A stretch of 64,000 bases of DNA from Prevotella sp. HUN102 (GCF_000688375.1 NZ_JIAF01000004.1:620001-684000); one strand, 5' to 3'; positions 1-9,175 are shown, counted from the stretch's first letter. The notes: a model not told the origin generated them from the letters alone. Made by a program: numbers and translations.

Positions 1-1
1 G

Positions 2-853
2 GAATTGTATGTGCAGAAACTGACGAACAGAATTTTTTCGCTGCTCATTCCCTATATTCTTTGGAATCTGATATATCTCTTTATGCTCTCCATTGCCGAA
101 GGAATGAAACCCGGTTGGACGGCAATAGTGGATAAGCCGATAGAGGATTTCGGCTTCACGGATTGGTTGCTGGCGTTTTGGGACACGAGCCGGATAGGAA
201 ATCAGGGAGGACAGACGGCACCGATTGCCGTGCAGTTCTGGTTTATCCGCGACCTGATAGTGCTTTCCATCCTTTCGCCTGTCATTTACAGAGTGATTAA
301 TTGGCTGTCGACTGTCCGTAAGGAAGCTGTGCTTGTGCTTTTTATGGCGTTGCTCTACGCCACACGATGGTTCGACGGCGTTCCCGGCATCAGTGCGCAA
401 GGCTTGCTCTTCTTCTCGTTCGGTGCCTATTTCGGCGTTACTCGGCAGAAGTTTACCGATGTTATGCGCCCATTGAAGTGGGGAGGACTCTTCTTTGCCG
501 TCTTTTTCTTTCAGATGGAAAGCCCTAATCTGATGTATGCAGGGCTTATTGTGTTCGTGGTATCTGTGGTAACGCGCTTTATTGAGGAACGGCAGCGCAG
601 AAATGCCGCAACGATGATAATCCCTCCGTTCCTTTCCGATGCGGGTTTCTTCGTCTTTGCCTATCACACTCTTCCGTTAGGCGTTATCCTTTATCTCTTC
701 AAGGCAGACATAATCAATCCTGTCAATAGCCTTATGGGCTTCGTTTATTTCCTTCTCACTCCGATGCTGCTCCTCCTTCTCGGTGCAGGCATATTCCATC
801 TGCTGAACAGAATGTTCCCAAAGGTAATGAGTATATTGACTGGGGGACGATGA
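2..853 (+). CDS. Acyltransferase-3 family membrane protein (5' end outside window)
   Basis: The reading frame is open to the left edge, so the start is missing. The visible 283 residues form repeated hydrophobic helices. They include the pattern typical of acyltransferase-3 family integral membrane proteins: a long extracytoplasmic loop rich in W, G and R, then FWFIRDLIVLSILSP, and near the end FVFAYHTLPLGVIL. Such proteins move acetyl or other acyl groups onto cell-surface sugars, but the substrate cannot be read here. Two further family members lie in this window (from 16025 and from 32078), both with intact N-termini containing the expected histidine region, which this fragment lacks because of the cut. 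A purine-rich octamer array begins 15 bases after the stop. Family assignment is from pattern recognition. Confidence 0.75.
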   Translation, partial: ELYVQKLTNRIFSLLIPYILWNLIYLFMLSIAEGMKPGWTAIVDKPIEDFGFTDWLLAFWDTSRIGNQGGQTAPIAVQFWFIRDLIVLSILSPVIYRVINWLSTVRKEAVLVLFMALLYATRWFDGVPGISAQGLLFFSFGAYFGVTRQKFTDVMRPLKWGGLFFAVFFFQMESPNLMYAGLIVFVVSVVTRFIEERQRRNAATMIIPPFLSDAGFFVFAYHTLPLGVILYLFKADIINPVNSLMGFVYFLLTPMLLLLLGAGIFHLLNRMFPKVMSILTGGR

Positions 854-868
854 AAGATAATGGGAAAG

Positions 869-932
869 TTTACAAGTGAACGAGTTTGCAAGTGAACGAG
901 GAGAAAAGTTAATAAGGGAACAAGTTGATAAG
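869..932 (+). repeat. 8-bp periodic array, eight units of NNNACRAG type
   Basis: Exactly eight octamers in strict phase, such as TTTACAAG, TGAACGAG and GGAACAAG. It starts 15 bases after the stop of the partial acyltransferase, on its sense strand. It faces the inverted array at 1006-1093, so the two could pair. Confidence 0.85.
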
Positions 933-1005
933 TATTCTTTCTTCATTACGAAACGGTTTAGGGCTTGCCTTTCCATTATCATCTTGAATATACAAAGGTA
1001 GCTCA

Positions 1006-1093
1006 CTTGTAAACTCGTCTTCTTGTGAACTTGTTCACTTATCCCTTTGTCTCCTTATCAACTCGTTCCCTTGTCTCCTTGTCCCTTGTTTAC
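1006..1093 (-). repeat. 8-bp periodic array downstream of the DUF3332 gene
   Basis: On the plus strand this reads as octamers CTTGTAAA, CTCGTCTT, CTTGTGAA and so on. On the minus strand it is the NRRACRAG family. It lies directly after the stop of the leftward gene at 1097 and is inverted relative to the array at 869-932. Confidence 0.8.
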
Positions 1094-1096
1094 TTT

Positions 1097-1648
1097 TTAT
1101 CTGCTTGCCATATAATACGTGCCTTCCTGAACCTGACGGAGCTGATAAACGCCTACTGCATCAGGCGTAACATCTACGGTAAGACCGCTGTTGAGGAATG
1201 CCTTCACGCTGCCGTCGCCGTTGAAGTGAATCAGCTTCGTTTCCTTTCCGTCGGCACTCATATACCAGTTGTTCTCTTCCTTGTTGTAAGTGAAGTAGAA
1301 TACGTCGCCGGACGGCTTTGTAATCTCGTAGCCGTTTTCAAGATACTTCACGGCATAGTTCAGACCGTCGTCGCCCTTCACGTTCTTGGTCTTGCCTATG
1401 TTCTTTGCCATCGGGTTGTCGCCCGTCCAGAACTCGATGGAGTTGAGCACCAGGATGTCTGCCAATCCTGCAAAGGCGTATGCCGGAGAAATCACGATGA
1501 AGATTAATTCGTTGAGAAATTTAGAGTCAGTCGCATCCTTGTTCCAATCAGCCAGTTTGTTGAACATTGCAAAAGAACCCACGCAAGAGCTCATCAGCAC
1601 CGTACCGGCTACAAGACAGATTGCTGTCTGAATTTTCTTTCTTTTCAT
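1097..1648 (-). CDS. DUF3332 family lipoprotein
   Basis: A 183-residue protein that begins with a lipoprotein signal (MKRKKIQTAICLVAGTVLMS) followed by the lipobox cysteine at SSC. Next comes the segment SFAMFNKLADWN and a hydrophobic stretch near residues 45-70 (FIVISPAYAFAGLADILVLN), both recognisable from the DUF3332 family of Bacteroidetes and Proteobacteria. The C-terminal half is soluble and beta-rich. No function is established for the family. The gene faces the partial acyltransferase and is divergent from mutS, with a 22-bp repeat array in the space between. I see no clear TAnnTTTG promoter directly upstream. The start is supported by the signal peptide. Confidence 0.8.
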   Translation of the reverse strand: MKRKKIQTAICLVAGTVLMSSCVGSFAMFNKLADWNKDATDSKFLNELIFIVISPAYAFAGLADILVLNSIEFWTGDNPMAKNIGKTKNVKGDDGLNYAVKYLENGYEITKPSGDVFYFTYNKEENNWYMSADGKETKLIHFNGDGSVKAFLNSGLTVDVTPDAVGVYQLRQVQEGTYYMASR

Positions 1649-1876
1649 AATTAAATAAGTTTTATAGTTAATATCAAAACGTTGTAAATATACTCATTAT
1701 TTTCTTATCTGCTGTCTTTGTCGGCAGATTTATCTGCGGATTGCGGCTTTTATTATTCAGATAACGCCGTTGTCGGTCAGAAATTATATTCCGTGGCGAT
1801 AAAGATTGTATCTTGCTCGGACAAATCTGCTTCTTCTCCCGTTCCCTTGTTATCTTGTAAACTGTCGTAGGAAAAT

Positions 1877-2005
1877 TACCAACGGCTGGTAATCCGATTA
1901 CCACGGCTTGGTAATCCGATTACCACGGCTTGGTAAAACGATTACCATCGGTTGGTAAACAAATTACCATCGGTTGGTAAATGAATTACCATCGGTTGGT
2001 AATTT
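1877..2005. repeat. 22-bp tandem array, six units, core TTACCA-N5-TGGTAA
   Basis: The core begins every 22 bp, at 1877, 1899, 1921, 1943, 1965 and 1987. Each unit is an imperfect palindrome (TTACCATCGGTTGGTAA or a variant) plus a short variable linker. It lies in the 542-bp divergent spacer between the DUF3332 gene and mutS. The same core returns at 46921. Apart from the mutS promoter I see nothing else in this spacer except a weak octamer-like tract near 1846-1860. Confidence 0.9.
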
Positions 2006-2113
2006 CATTAACTACGCAGACAACCGTAGTCATTTCCCGAATTTCAGCTTCCATCCATTGTTCCGTCTTTTTGCGGTTCTGTGCGGTACGGATGCTAAAG
2101 TTTATTTAATCAT

Positions 2114-2144
2114 TTGTTGGTTCAGCCTTATTTTCGTATTTTTG
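2114..2144 (+). promoter_or_regulatory. Bacteroidetes-type promoter for mutS
   Basis: TATTTTTG at 2137-2144 matches the TAnnTTTG -7 consensus, and a TTG at 2114-2116 lies 20 bp upstream. Transcription would begin near 2150. That leaves too short a leader for the ATG at 2158 and favours the ATG at 2191. Confidence 0.6.
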
Positions 2145-2190
2145 CACTTCCAGTATAATGAAAATAAAGCAAGGAAAGGATACCGAATAT

Positions 2191-4854
2191 ATGGCAACGA
2201 ACGACAAGGGACTCACACCGATGATGCGACAGTTTTTCTCTATGAAGGCAAAACATCCCGACGCACTGATGCTGTTCCGATGCGGCGACTTCTACGAGAC
2301 CTACTGCGACGATGCCATCGAGGCGTCGAAGATTCTCGGCATCACGCTCACGCGCCGCAACAACGGTGCATCTTCGGGCGACGAGATGGCAGGTTTCCCG
2401 CATCACGCCCTCGACACGTTCCTTCCGAAGCTGATACGTGCCGGAAAGCGCGTGGCCATCTGCGACCAACTGGAAGACCCTAAGAAGAAACGCGAGGAGA
2501 TAAAGGGAAAGAAAGGACTGAGCGCGGAGGACAAGATGGTAAAGCGGGGCATTACGGAACTCGTAACGCCGGGTGTTGCAATGGGCGACAACGTGCTGAA
2601 CTACAAGGAAAACAACTTCCTTGCGGCCGTGCATTTCGGCAAGGGTTCCTGTGGTGTGAGCTTCCTCGACATATCCACCGGCGAGTTCCTGACGGGCGAA
2701 GGCACCTTCGACTACGTGGAAAAGCTCATCGGAAACTTCTCTCCGAAGGAAGTGCTCTACGACCGTGCAAGGAAGAACGACTTTGAAAAGCAGTTCGGAA
2801 CACGCCTCTGTACGTTTGAAATGGACGACTGGGTGTTCACGGACACGACTGCCCGGCAGAAGCTCCTCAAGCATTTCGGCACGCAGAACCTCAAGGGTTT
2901 CGGCGTGGACCATCTCAACAACGGCATCGTTGCAGCCGGAGCAATTATGCAGTATCTCGAGATTACGCAGCACACCAACATCAACCACATCACTTCGCTG
3001 GCACGGATAGAGGAGGAGAAATACGTCCGCCTGGACAGGTTCACTATCCGTTCGCTCGAACTCGTCGCACCGATGCAGGAAGACGGCTCGTCTCTGCTGA
3101 GCGTAATCGACCGTACCGTAACGCCGATGGGTGGGCGTATGCTGCGCCGGTGGCTCATCTTCCCGCTCAAGGAAGTGAAGCCCATCAACGAGCGACTGAA
3201 CATTGTGGACTATTATTTCCGTGAACCCGACTTCCGGAAGTGTCTGGACGACCAGTTCCACCGCATCGGCGACTTGGAACGAATCATATCCAAGGTGGCC
3301 GTAGGGCGTGTTTCGCCGCGCGAGGTTGTGCAGTTGAAGAATGCCCTGATGGCGATAAAGCCGATGAAGACAGCCTGTATGTCGGCAGACAACGATGCCT
3401 TGAAGCGCATCGGCGAGCAGTTGAACCTCTGCGAATCCATCCGTGAGCGCATTGAGAAGGAAATAACGGCCGACCCTCCGCAGTTACTCAACAAGGGTGG
3501 AGTGATAGCCGCGGGCTATAATGCCGAACTCGACGACCTCCGTTCCATACGCGACAACGGCAAGCAATACCTGCTTGAGATTCAGGAGAAGGAAGCCGAG
3601 CAGACGGGTATCAATTCCCTGAAGATTGGTTTCAACAATGTTTTCGGCTATTATCTCGAAGTGCGCAACACGTTCAAGGACCGTGTGCCCGAAGACTGGA
3701 TAAGAAAGCAGACGCTGGCACAGGCCGAACGCTACATAACGCCCGAACTGAAGGAATACGAAGCAAAGATTCTCGGAGCCGACGAGAAGATAATCCTGCT
3801 CGAGACAAAGCTGTTTACCGAGCTTATTCAGGATATGCAGGAGTATATTCCGCAGATACAGATCAACGCAAACCTCATTGCCCATCTGGACTGTCTGCAC
3901 GCTTTCGCCGCGGCGGCAGAGGAAAACAGATACGTCCGTCCGGTGGTCGATGACTCAAATATTATCGACATCAGGCAAGGCCGCCATCCTGTCATCGAAA
4001 TGCAGTTGCCGCTGGGCGAGCAATACGTGCCGAACGATGTGCTTCTGGACAACGAGCATCAGCAGATTATGATGATTACGGGACCCAATATGGCTGGTAA
4101 ATCGGCACTTCTGCGCCAGACTGCGCTGATAGTGCTGCTTGCACAGGTGGGATGTTTCGTGCCGGCAGACGGTGCCAGAGTGGGGTTGGTGGATAAAATC
4201 TTCACGCGAGTGGGTGCTTCCGACAATATTTCGCTCGGCGAATCCACCTTTATGGTAGAGATGACGGAGGCTTCCAACATCCTGAACAACGTAACGCCGC
4301 GCTCGCTTGTGCTCTTCGACGAACTCGGACGTGGCACAAGCACCTACGACGGTATCAGCATAGCGTGGGCGATTGTGGAGTATCTGCACGAGCATCCAAA
4401 GGCGGCTGCACGTACATTGTTTGCCACTCACTACCACGAACTCAATGAAATGGAAAAGAACTTCCGACGCATCAAGAACTTCAACGTGTCGGTAAAGGAG
4501 GTAGACGGCAAGGTTATCTTCCTCCGAAAGCTCGAGCGTGGTGGAAGCGAGCATTCGTTCGGTATCCACGTGGCAGACATTGCCGGTATGCCGCGCTCTA
4601 TCGTGAAACGTGCCAATGTGGTTTTGAAGCAGTTGGAGGCCGACAATTCAAAAGTCGGAGGCAAGGCTATGCCGTCGGCAGAGCAGCTTGAGCAGAGCAG
4701 GGAAGGGGTTCAGCTCAGTTTCTTCCAGTTGGACGACCCGGTTCTGATGCAGATCCGTGATGAGATTCTCGGTCTCGACATCAATAACCTCACGCCGATG
4801 GAGGCACTCAACAAGCTCAATGACATTAAGAAAATAGTGAGTCCGAACGCATAG
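2191..4854 (+). CDS. mutS: DNA mismatch repair protein MutS
   Basis: MutS recognises mismatches and small loops and recruits MutL in methyl-independent or methyl-directed repair. The N-terminal mismatch-binding motif is visible as GDFYETY, with the intercalating Phe and the Glu. The C-terminal ABC-type ATPase has Walker [14 protein letters not shown] and Walker [16 protein letters not shown]. The length of 887 residues is normal. An in-frame ATG at 2158 would add 11 residues ([11 protein letters not shown]). I prefer 2191 because homologues start just before the [10 protein letters not shown] segment, a purine-rich AAGGAAAGG lies about 12 bases upstream, and the promoter at 2114-2144 sits almost on top of the earlier ATG. 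The gene converges on the DUF2752 gene. Confidence 0.96.
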   Translation: MATNDKGLTPMMRQFFSMKAKHPDALMLFRCGDFYETYCDDAIEASKILGITLTRRNNGASSGDEMAGFPHHALDTFLPKLIRAGKRVAICDQLEDPKKKREEIKGKKGLSAEDKMVKRGITELVTPGVAMGDNVLNYKENNFLAAVHFGKGSCGVSFLDISTGEFLTGEGTFDYVEKLIGNFSPKEVLYDRARKNDFEKQFGTRLCTFEMDDWVFTDTTARQKLLKHFGTQNLKGFGVDHLNNGIVAAGAIMQYLEITQHTNINHITSLARIEEEKYVRLDRFTIRSLELVAPMQEDGSSLLSVIDRTVTPMGGRMLRRWLIFPLKEVKPINERLNIVDYYFREPDFRKCLDDQFHRIGDLERIISKVAVGRVSPREVVQLKNALMAIKPMKTACMSADNDALKRIGEQLNLCESIRERIEKEITADPPQLLNKGGVIAAGYNAELDDLRSIRDNGKQYLLEIQEKEAEQTGINSLKIGFNNVFGYYLEVRNTFKDRVPEDWIRKQTLAQAERYITPELKEYEAKILGADEKIILLETKLFTELIQDMQEYIPQIQINANLIAHLDCLHAFAAAAEENRYVRPVVDDSNIIDIRQGRHPVIEMQLPLGEQYVPNDVLLDNEHQQIMMITGPNMAGKSALLRQTALIVLLAQVGCFVPADGARVGLVDKIFTRVGASDNISLGESTFMVEMTEASNILNNVTPRSLVLFDELGRGTSTYDGISIAWAIVEYLHEHPKAAARTLFATHYHELNEMEKNFRRIKNFNVSVKEVDGKVIFLRKLERGGSEHSFGIHVADIAGMPRSIVKRANVVLKQLEADNSKVGGKAMPSAEQLEQSREGVQLSFFQLDDPVLMQIRDEILGLDINNLTPMEALNKLNDIKKIVSPNA

Positions 4855-4904
4855 GTAGAAGAAAACGGATTGAGGATGGGGCAAGATACAGGTTAAGCAA
4901 TTTC

Positions 4905-4976
4905 CTTATCCACTTGTTCCCTCGTCTACTTGTTTCCTCGTTCCCTCGTCCTCTTGTCCCCTTGTTTCCTCGTCCC
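4905..4976 (-). repeat. 8-bp periodic array, nine units
   Basis: Nine plus-strand octamers in perfect phase (CTTATCCA, CTTGTTCC, CTCGTCTA and so on), which read NRRACRAG on the minus strand. It lies 12 bases beyond the stop of the leftward DUF2752 gene, on that gene's sense strand. No paired purine array is seen on the mutS side. Confidence 0.85.
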
Positions 4977-4987
4977 CTTTCCCCTTT

Positions 4988-5359
4988 TTATATTTTCAAT
5001 AGATTGCGGACAAAGAACCAGATAAAAAAAGTGATTACGTAAAACCATACGACATATCGGTTTTGCGCAATCCTTACAAGATTGGTCTTCAGTTTGCCTG
5101 TCGGCAGCAGCCATCCCGCCATTAATAAAAATGCGTATGGCAGACTGTAAGCCAGATAATAATTGTATTGAATGGCTTCCGATGGTCTTCCGTGCAGCAT
5201 TGCGTGCAGAAACCTTTGGATGCCGCAGCTCGGACAGTTGAGTCCCGTGAGAAGTTTGAACGGACATTTAGGAGCCAGTTCATACATCTTTGGGTCAAAG
5301 AAATACAAACCGGCTCCTATCGTAATGACTGCGAGTAGAAAAATCGTCAGTCTTTTCAC
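4988..5359 (-). CDS. DUF2752 family membrane protein
   Basis: A 123-residue protein with an N-terminal membrane helix, then the hallmark CPFKLLTGLNCPSCGIQRFL and two more hydrophobic helices. The two cysteine pairs and the GxxCPSCGxxR block define DUF2752, whose function is unknown. It follows the CD225 gene by only four bases, and the two families often travel together in Bacteroidetes (general knowledge). The pair is therefore probably one transcription unit and perhaps a membrane complex. The cysteine motif could bind metal or take part in thiol chemistry, but nothing here shows which. Confidence 0.85.
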   Translation of the reverse strand: MKRLTIFLLAVITIGAGLYFFDPKMYELAPKCPFKLLTGLNCPSCGIQRFLHAMLHGRPSEAIQYNYYLAYSLPYAFLLMAGWLLPTGKLKTNLVRIAQNRYVVWFYVITFFIWFFVRNLLKI

Positions 5360-5363
5360 TTGT

Positions 5364-5690
5364 TTAGCCTAACATATAGCTACCCAGACCAAGAACAAAC
5401 ATCAAGATAAAGTAGAGAGCTCCAACTGTCAGACCACCGATAATGCCCCAAGTGCTCCACTTCTTTGCTTCCTGAGCTGCAAGGAGAGCAGCTTCCTTCT
5501 GGCCGGAATAATAGAGCGATTTCACGCTGCTTGCCTTTACGATGGCAACGATACCCAATGGCAGACAGCAGAAGATGGTGGTAAGGATTGCCATAACCAA
5601 ATGGTTTTCAGGTGGTGTGCTTGTATCTGCGTTCATCTGATTGTTGTTGATGTTGTTTAAGTTTTCGTTTTGATTTTGATAATTGTCCAT
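5364..5690 (-). CDS. CD225/dispanin family membrane protein
   Basis: This 108-residue protein opens with a polar, Asn/Gln-rich tail of about 28 residues (many NN pairs). Two hydrophobic segments follow: VMAILTTIFCCLPLGIVAIV and the C-terminal IIGGLTVGALYFILMFVLGL. Between them is KASSVKSLYYSGQKEAALLAAQEAKKWS. This two-helix layout with CCLP followed by G-IVAIV and a basic loop is the CD225/dispanin fold, related to interferon-induced transmembrane proteins. The bacterial role is unknown. It is the first gene of the pair with DUF2752 and lies downstream of lgt on the same strand, with a 37-bp gap. Confidence 0.85.
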   Translation of the reverse strand: MDNYQNQNENLNNINNNQMNADTSTPPENHLVMAILTTIFCCLPLGIVAIVKASSVKSLYYSGQKEAALLAAQEAKKWSTWGIIGGLTVGALYFILMFVLGLGSYMLG

Positions 5691-5727
5691 AATAAATTTG
5701 TTTTTTGGGTTATATAATTTGTGATAA

Positions 5728-6588
5728 TTACTTTTCTGTGTATTCTTTTCCCTTAGACCTCATAATAGACCACACTCCGAGAGCCACAAAAGGAATGCTA
5801 AGGAGCTGCCCCATATTGAAGAGCATACCGTTTTCAAAGTCCACCTGATCTATCTTGATGTATTCGATGAAGAAGCGGAAAGTGAAAATGAGGGCGAGAC
5901 AAAGCCCGAAATAGAGTCCTGTTCCCACCTTCTTCGGATTCTTTCGGTAAATAAAGAAGATGAAAGCGAAGATGCAGAAGTAGGCTATTGCCTCATAGAG
6001 CTGCCCCGGATGGCGCGGACGGGTGTCTACGTCGTAGAAAATGAATGCCCAAGGCACGTCCGTTACCTTGCCGATAATCTCTGAATTCATCAGGTTTCCG
6101 ATACGAATGAAAGCCGCTGATATGGCAGAGCAGATGCCCATAAAGTCGAGCACCACCCAAGTGTTCATCTTAGACCGCTTGATGTAGAGATAAAGCCCGA
6201 TGAGCAGTCCGATGACTCCTCCGTGAGACGCCAGTCCCTGAAAGCCGACGAACTTCCAACCGCCGCCCGGCAGAAACTTTATCGGAATGAATATCTCGAC
6301 GAAATGCTGGAAGGAATCGAAAAACTCTCCCGGTTCGTAGAAGATGCAGTGTCCCAGTCGTGCGCCGATCAAGGCTCCGAGAAACACATAAAGGAACATA
6401 GGCTCGAACTGTTTGTCGGAATACCTGTGCTTCTTGAAGAGCCATTGCATCAGATAGAAACCCACGGCGAAGCACACAAGCCAGCAGATGCCGTACCATC
6501 GGATGCCGGCAGAACCGAAGCGAATGAGGTATTCGTCGGGTTGCCAAGGAATGTATAGTAGTAAGTTGTTCATAAAAAACTCATTCAT
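5728..6588 (-). CDS. lgt: Prolipoprotein diacylglyceryl transferase
   Basis: Lgt transfers diacylglycerol from phosphatidylglycerol to the lipobox cysteine of prolipoproteins, the first step of lipoprotein maturation. The protein is polytopic. It contains ARLGHCIFYEPGEFF, the SHGGVIGLLIG block, RIGNLMNSEIIGK (the catalytic Arg region) and HPGQLYEA, all classical Lgt signatures. The frame extends upstream to 6759, but that extension is basic, low in complexity and lies across the promoter, so I place the start at the ATG at 6588 (MNEFFMNN). The ATG at 6573 is also possible. Several lipoproteins in this window would be substrates. Confidence 0.95.
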   Translation of the reverse strand: MNEFFMNNLLLYIPWQPDEYLIRFGSAGIRWYGICWLVCFAVGFYLMQWLFKKHRYSDKQFEPMFLYVFLGALIGARLGHCIFYEPGEFFDSFQHFVEIFIPIKFLPGGGWKFVGFQGLASHGGVIGLLIGLYLYIKRSKMNTWVVLDFMGICSAISAAFIRIGNLMNSEIIGKVTDVPWAFIFYDVDTRPRHPGQLYEAIAYFCIFAFIFFIYRKNPKKVGTGLYFGLCLALIFTFRFFIEYIKIDQVDFENGMLFNMGQLLSIPFVALGVWSIMRSKGKEYTEK

Positions 6589-6600
6589 TATAGTATTGCG

Positions 6601-6608
6601 CAAAGGTA
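6601..6608 (-). promoter_or_regulatory. Promoter -7 motif for lgt
   Basis: On the minus strand the bases read TACCTTTG, an exact match to TAnnTTTG, 13 bases before the chosen lgt start. It supports starting lgt at 6588 rather than further upstream. Confidence 0.55.
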
Positions 6609-6679
6609 ATATAAAATTGGAATATCTGCAATTCTTACACGGATAAATCTGTTTTATTGACGTTTTGTGAGGATTTTGT

Positions 6680-6709
6680 TTGCTATATGGGGTAAAAAGT
6701 ATAAATTTG
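6680..6709 (+). promoter_or_regulatory. Near-perfect Bacteroidetes promoter
   Basis: TTG at 6680-6682, a spacer of exactly 19 bp, then TAAATTTG at 6702-6709. It would start a transcript near 6717 that reads into the small ORF at 6799. A different frame opening at 6730 is also downstream, so which product is made is uncertain. Confidence 0.6.
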
Positions 6710-6798
6710 CAGACGCAGAATAAGAAGAATGCCTGTGTTCGAGAAGAATCTGAATGCAAGTATTTCTGTTGTATTGGAACTGAAAAGGCGTTTTACAG

Positions 6799-6996
6799 AT
6801 GGAAATAAAGTTTATTGTCGGTGTTATCTTAAAGGCGATTTGGATATTGTTCAAGTCTGCTATTGTGCTGTATATCCTTAAAAGGGCTTGCCTCTATTAT
6901 ATGGGAAAACTCGGCGAACGCAACTGGAAGAGGAATATATGGTATGTGGCAATCTCTTTGACGGCATTTTGCCTATATTGCTTCATCGTGGGATGA
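6799..6996 (+). CDS. Small predicted two-helix membrane protein
   Basis: I do not recognise this 65-residue product. It has a long hydrophobic segment at residues 4-27 (IKFIVGVILKAIWILFKSAIVLYI), a short basic loop (KRACLYYMGKLGERNWKRN) and a second hydrophobic segment to the end. The well-formed promoter at 6680-6709 lies upstream and leaves a leader of about 80 bases. It stands alone between divergent lgt and the repeat-rich spacer before ychF. A competing short frame begins at 6730. Coding status rests on the promoter and the membrane-like composition only. Confidence 0.5.
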   Translation: MEIKFIVGVILKAIWILFKSAIVLYILKRACLYYMGKLGERNWKRNIWYVAISLTAFCLYCFIVG

Positions 6997-7142
6997 TGAT
7001 AAATTGTCTCGCAGAATGTGTCTGAGAAGTACTTGTTCTTGTAAAATTTGATTACCAAAAAACGCATAAAATTTTTCAGCAATCTGGAGAATAAGAGGAC
7101 TAATCTGTGAGATTGAAATTGAATTTTCGGAACATTAAAGAG

Positions 7143-7230
7143 CAATTATGCGAAGGAGGAATTTCATTTTTGCGAAGAATGCAAATCGTTCTTGCGAAGA
7201 TTGCAATGCGAATATGCGAAGAGTGGAAGG
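7143..7230. repeat. 22-bp array, four units, core GCGAAGAATGC
   Basis: Units begin at 7143, 7165, 7187 and 7209, each carrying TGCGAAG at the same offset. It is one of four such four-unit arrays in the window. A 68-residue ORF runs across it but looks fortuitous. Confidence 0.85.
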
Positions 7231-7359
7231 TGGTTTTCGGAAAACAAGAGCCGAAAACAGTTGAAATTGTCGGATTTATTGTCCCTTTCAGGAAGCATTC
7301 AGCGTTATTTTAATGCACAAAAATGCTGATAAAATAGATAAATAATTGAGAAACAGTAT

Positions 7360-7404
7360 TTTAACTTTGCACGCTCATAACTCGCGTATTTGAAAATAAA
7401 AAGT
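7360..7404 (+). repeat. About 44-bp element shared with 20107-20152
   Basis: The bases TTTTAACTTTGCACGCTCAT and GTATTTGAAAATAAAAA recur, with few changes, on the minus strand near 20107-20152. Both copies lie within 200 bp of a GCGAAGAATGC array. TAACTTTG at 7362-7369 fits the -7 promoter consensus, so a short RNA ending at the hairpin at 7487 is possible. Confidence 0.55.
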
Positions 7405-7486
7405 ATTTCATTCAAAATAATCGAATTACAGAGCGTGTTTTGTAAAGATAAAATACCCCATTCAGGTTGGAAAATAGGTAATCATT

Positions 7487-7536
7487 GATAATAAATACAC
7501 CGGACAATCCTGAGATTGCCCGGTGTATTTATTATC
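7487..7536. terminator. Long inverted-repeat terminator beyond ychF
   Basis: Arms of 23 bases (7487-7509 and 7514-7536) around a four-base loop, with one mismatch. AT-rich ends give U-runs on both strands. It lies 28 bases beyond the ychF stop and could also end any rightward transcript from the 7.3-kb spacer. Confidence 0.85.
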
Positions 7537-7564
7537 GGATGCTGCCGTATTGGCTGCAATGGTG

Positions 7565-8668
7565 CTATACGTTGAATCGGAAGTGCATTATGTCGCCGTC
7601 CTGAACTACGTATTCCTTGCCTTCAACGCCCAGTTTTCCGGCTTCTCGGATGGCAGCTTCCGACTTGTATTTCAGGTAATCCTCATACTTGATTACCTCT
7701 GCACGGATGAATCCTTTCTCGAAGTCGGTGTGGATGACACCGGCACATTGCGGTGCCTTCCAGCCCTTTTGGAAAGTCCACGCCTTTACTTCCATTTCGC
7801 CGGCAGTGATGAATGTCTGGAGATTGAGCAGGTGGTAAGCCTTGTTGATCAGTCGGTTCACGCCGCTTTCCTCCAGTCCCAGTTCGTCGAGAAACATCTT
7901 CTTGTCCTCATAACTTTCCAGCGATGCGATGTCCTCTTCGGTCTTTGCAGCTATAATCATCGTTTCGGCACCTTCCTCGGCTGCGATAGCCTCAATCTGT
8001 CTGCTGTATTCGTTGCCGTTCTTGGCACTTTCCTCGTCCACATTGCAGACGTAGAGTACGGGCTTTGTAGTGAGCAGAAACAGGTTGTGGGCAGCCTGCT
8101 GCTCTTCCTTGCTCTCGAAGGTTACGCTGCGGGCGTTCTTTCCCTGTTCCAAAACCTCCTTGAATGCTTGGAGCACCGTTACCAGAATCTTCGCATCCTT
8201 GTTGCCGGCAGCGGCCGTCTTTTGGTTCTTTGCCAGTTGCGACTCGATGGTTTCGAGGTCTTTCAACTGCAATTCGGTGTCTATAATCTCCTTGTCTTCA
8301 ATGGGATTTACTGCCATTCCTCCCTCGCGCACCACATTGTCGTCCTCGAAACAACGGATCACGTGGATGATAGCATCGCACTCACGGATGTTTCCCAAGA
8401 ACTTATTGCCGAGTCCTTCTCCCTTGCTTGCACCCTTTACGAGCCCGGCAATGTCCACGATTTCGCACGTAGCAGGTACGATTCGTCCCGGATTTACTAT
8501 TTCGGCGAGCTTGTTGAGGCGTTCGTCGGGAACGGTGATGACGCCGAGGTTAGGCTCGATTGTGCAGAAAGGAAAGTTTGCCGCCTGTGCCTTGGCACTG
8601 CTCAGACAGTTGAAAAGGGTAGACTTGCCCACGTTTGGCAATCCTACTATACCACATTTTAATGCCAT
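7565..8668 (-). CDS. ychF: GTP/ATP-binding protein YchF (Obg family)
   Basis: YchF is a universally conserved P-loop ATPase of the Obg family that associates with ribosomes and is linked to stress responses. The N-terminus carries the P-loop GLPNVGKST (residues 8-16), the switch segment with NFPFCTIEPN, and the DIAGLVKGAS motif. The base-recognition motif is NVDE instead of NKxD, which fits the family's preference for ATP. The C-terminal TGS-like domain ends in EYVVQDGDIMHFRFNV. The length of 367 residues is standard. A CAAAAGTA at 8700-8707 reads TACTTTTG on the gene strand, a good -7 motif. Confidence 0.96.
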   Translation of the reverse strand: MALKCGIVGLPNVGKSTLFNCLSSAKAQAANFPFCTIEPNLGVITVPDERLNKLAEIVNPGRIVPATCEIVDIAGLVKGASKGEGLGNKFLGNIRECDAIIHVIRCFEDDNVVREGGMAVNPIEDKEIIDTELQLKDLETIESQLAKNQKTAAAGNKDAKILVTVLQAFKEVLEQGKNARSVTFESKEEQQAAHNLFLLTTKPVLYVCNVDEESAKNGNEYSRQIEAIAAEEGAETMIIAAKTEEDIASLESYEDKKMFLDELGLEESGVNRLINKAYHLLNLQTFITAGEMEVKAWTFQKGWKAPQCAGVIHTDFEKGFIRAEVIKYEDYLKYKSEAAIREAGKLGVEGKEYVVQDGDIMHFRFNV

Positions 8669-8699
8669 ATCTTAAATAAACGTTTATTTTCTTTGCGTG

Positions 8700-8707
8700 C
8701 AAAAGTA
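8700..8707 (-). promoter_or_regulatory. Promoter -7 motif for ychF
   Basis: TACTTTTG on the minus strand, 32 bases upstream of the ychF start, matches the TAnnTTTG consensus. Confidence 0.5.
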
Positions 8708-8776
8708 CACAATAAATCTGAAATAGCCAACAGATGGCGGGAAAAGGAGCTGAAGGGCAAGGGGATTGCGGCTGGT

Positions 8777-9175
8777 TCAGAGGTTGAGCTGGAGGATATT
8801 GCTGAGCGGCGAGGGGATGGCTATTTCGTCGCACTTGATGGATGAGAGTTTGTCGTAGCCGGGCTTGGAGAGCGAAAAGTACATTTGCCGACGGTCTTCG
8901 TCGCCGTTGATGCGCTCTACGAGCTTCTTGTTTTCCACCGACTTTATTACCTTCGATGTGTTGGAGCAGGTAAGTCCCAGTGCCTCGGCAATTTCTCCAG
9001 ACGACATATATTTATTCTTTCGGAGCGTGCACAGGAGCATTGCCTCGTTGAGGCAGAGCTGATATTTTTTCTCCAGTTGTGTTTCAAAACTGATGATGGC
9101 GCGCTGGATATTCCTTATCTTGCATAAGGTGTCGGCCTGTTGTGGTTCCATTTCCTTTATGGTTCTGTATTTCAT
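8777..9175 (-). CDS. MarR family transcriptional regulator
   Basis: A winged-helix regulator of about 132 residues. The DNA-binding region reads KYMSSGEIAEALGLTCSNTSKVIKSVENKKLVERI, followed by the wing with GDEDRRQMYFSLSKPG, a clear MarR signature. The frame opens upstream at 9229. I chose the ATG at 9175 (MKYRTIKEM) because the extra residues are lysine-rich and overlap a likely leader. It lies about 290 bp behind the RND efflux operon on the same strand, with inverted octamer arrays between. MarR proteins often repress neighbouring efflux genes, so control of the pump is a reasonable inference. No operator could be identified. Confidence 0.85.
   Translation of the reverse strand: MKYRTIKEMEPQQADTLCKIRNIQRAIISFETQLEKKYQLCLNEAMLLCTLRKNKYMSSGEIAEALGLTCSNTSKVIKSVENKKLVERINGDEDRRQMYFSLSKPGYDKLSSIKCDEIAIPSPLSNILQLNL

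Noticed and set aside
7107..7313. 68-residue ORF on the plus strand
   Set aside because: It lies entirely across a 22-bp array and the adjacent spacer; the coding pattern is explained by the repeat.
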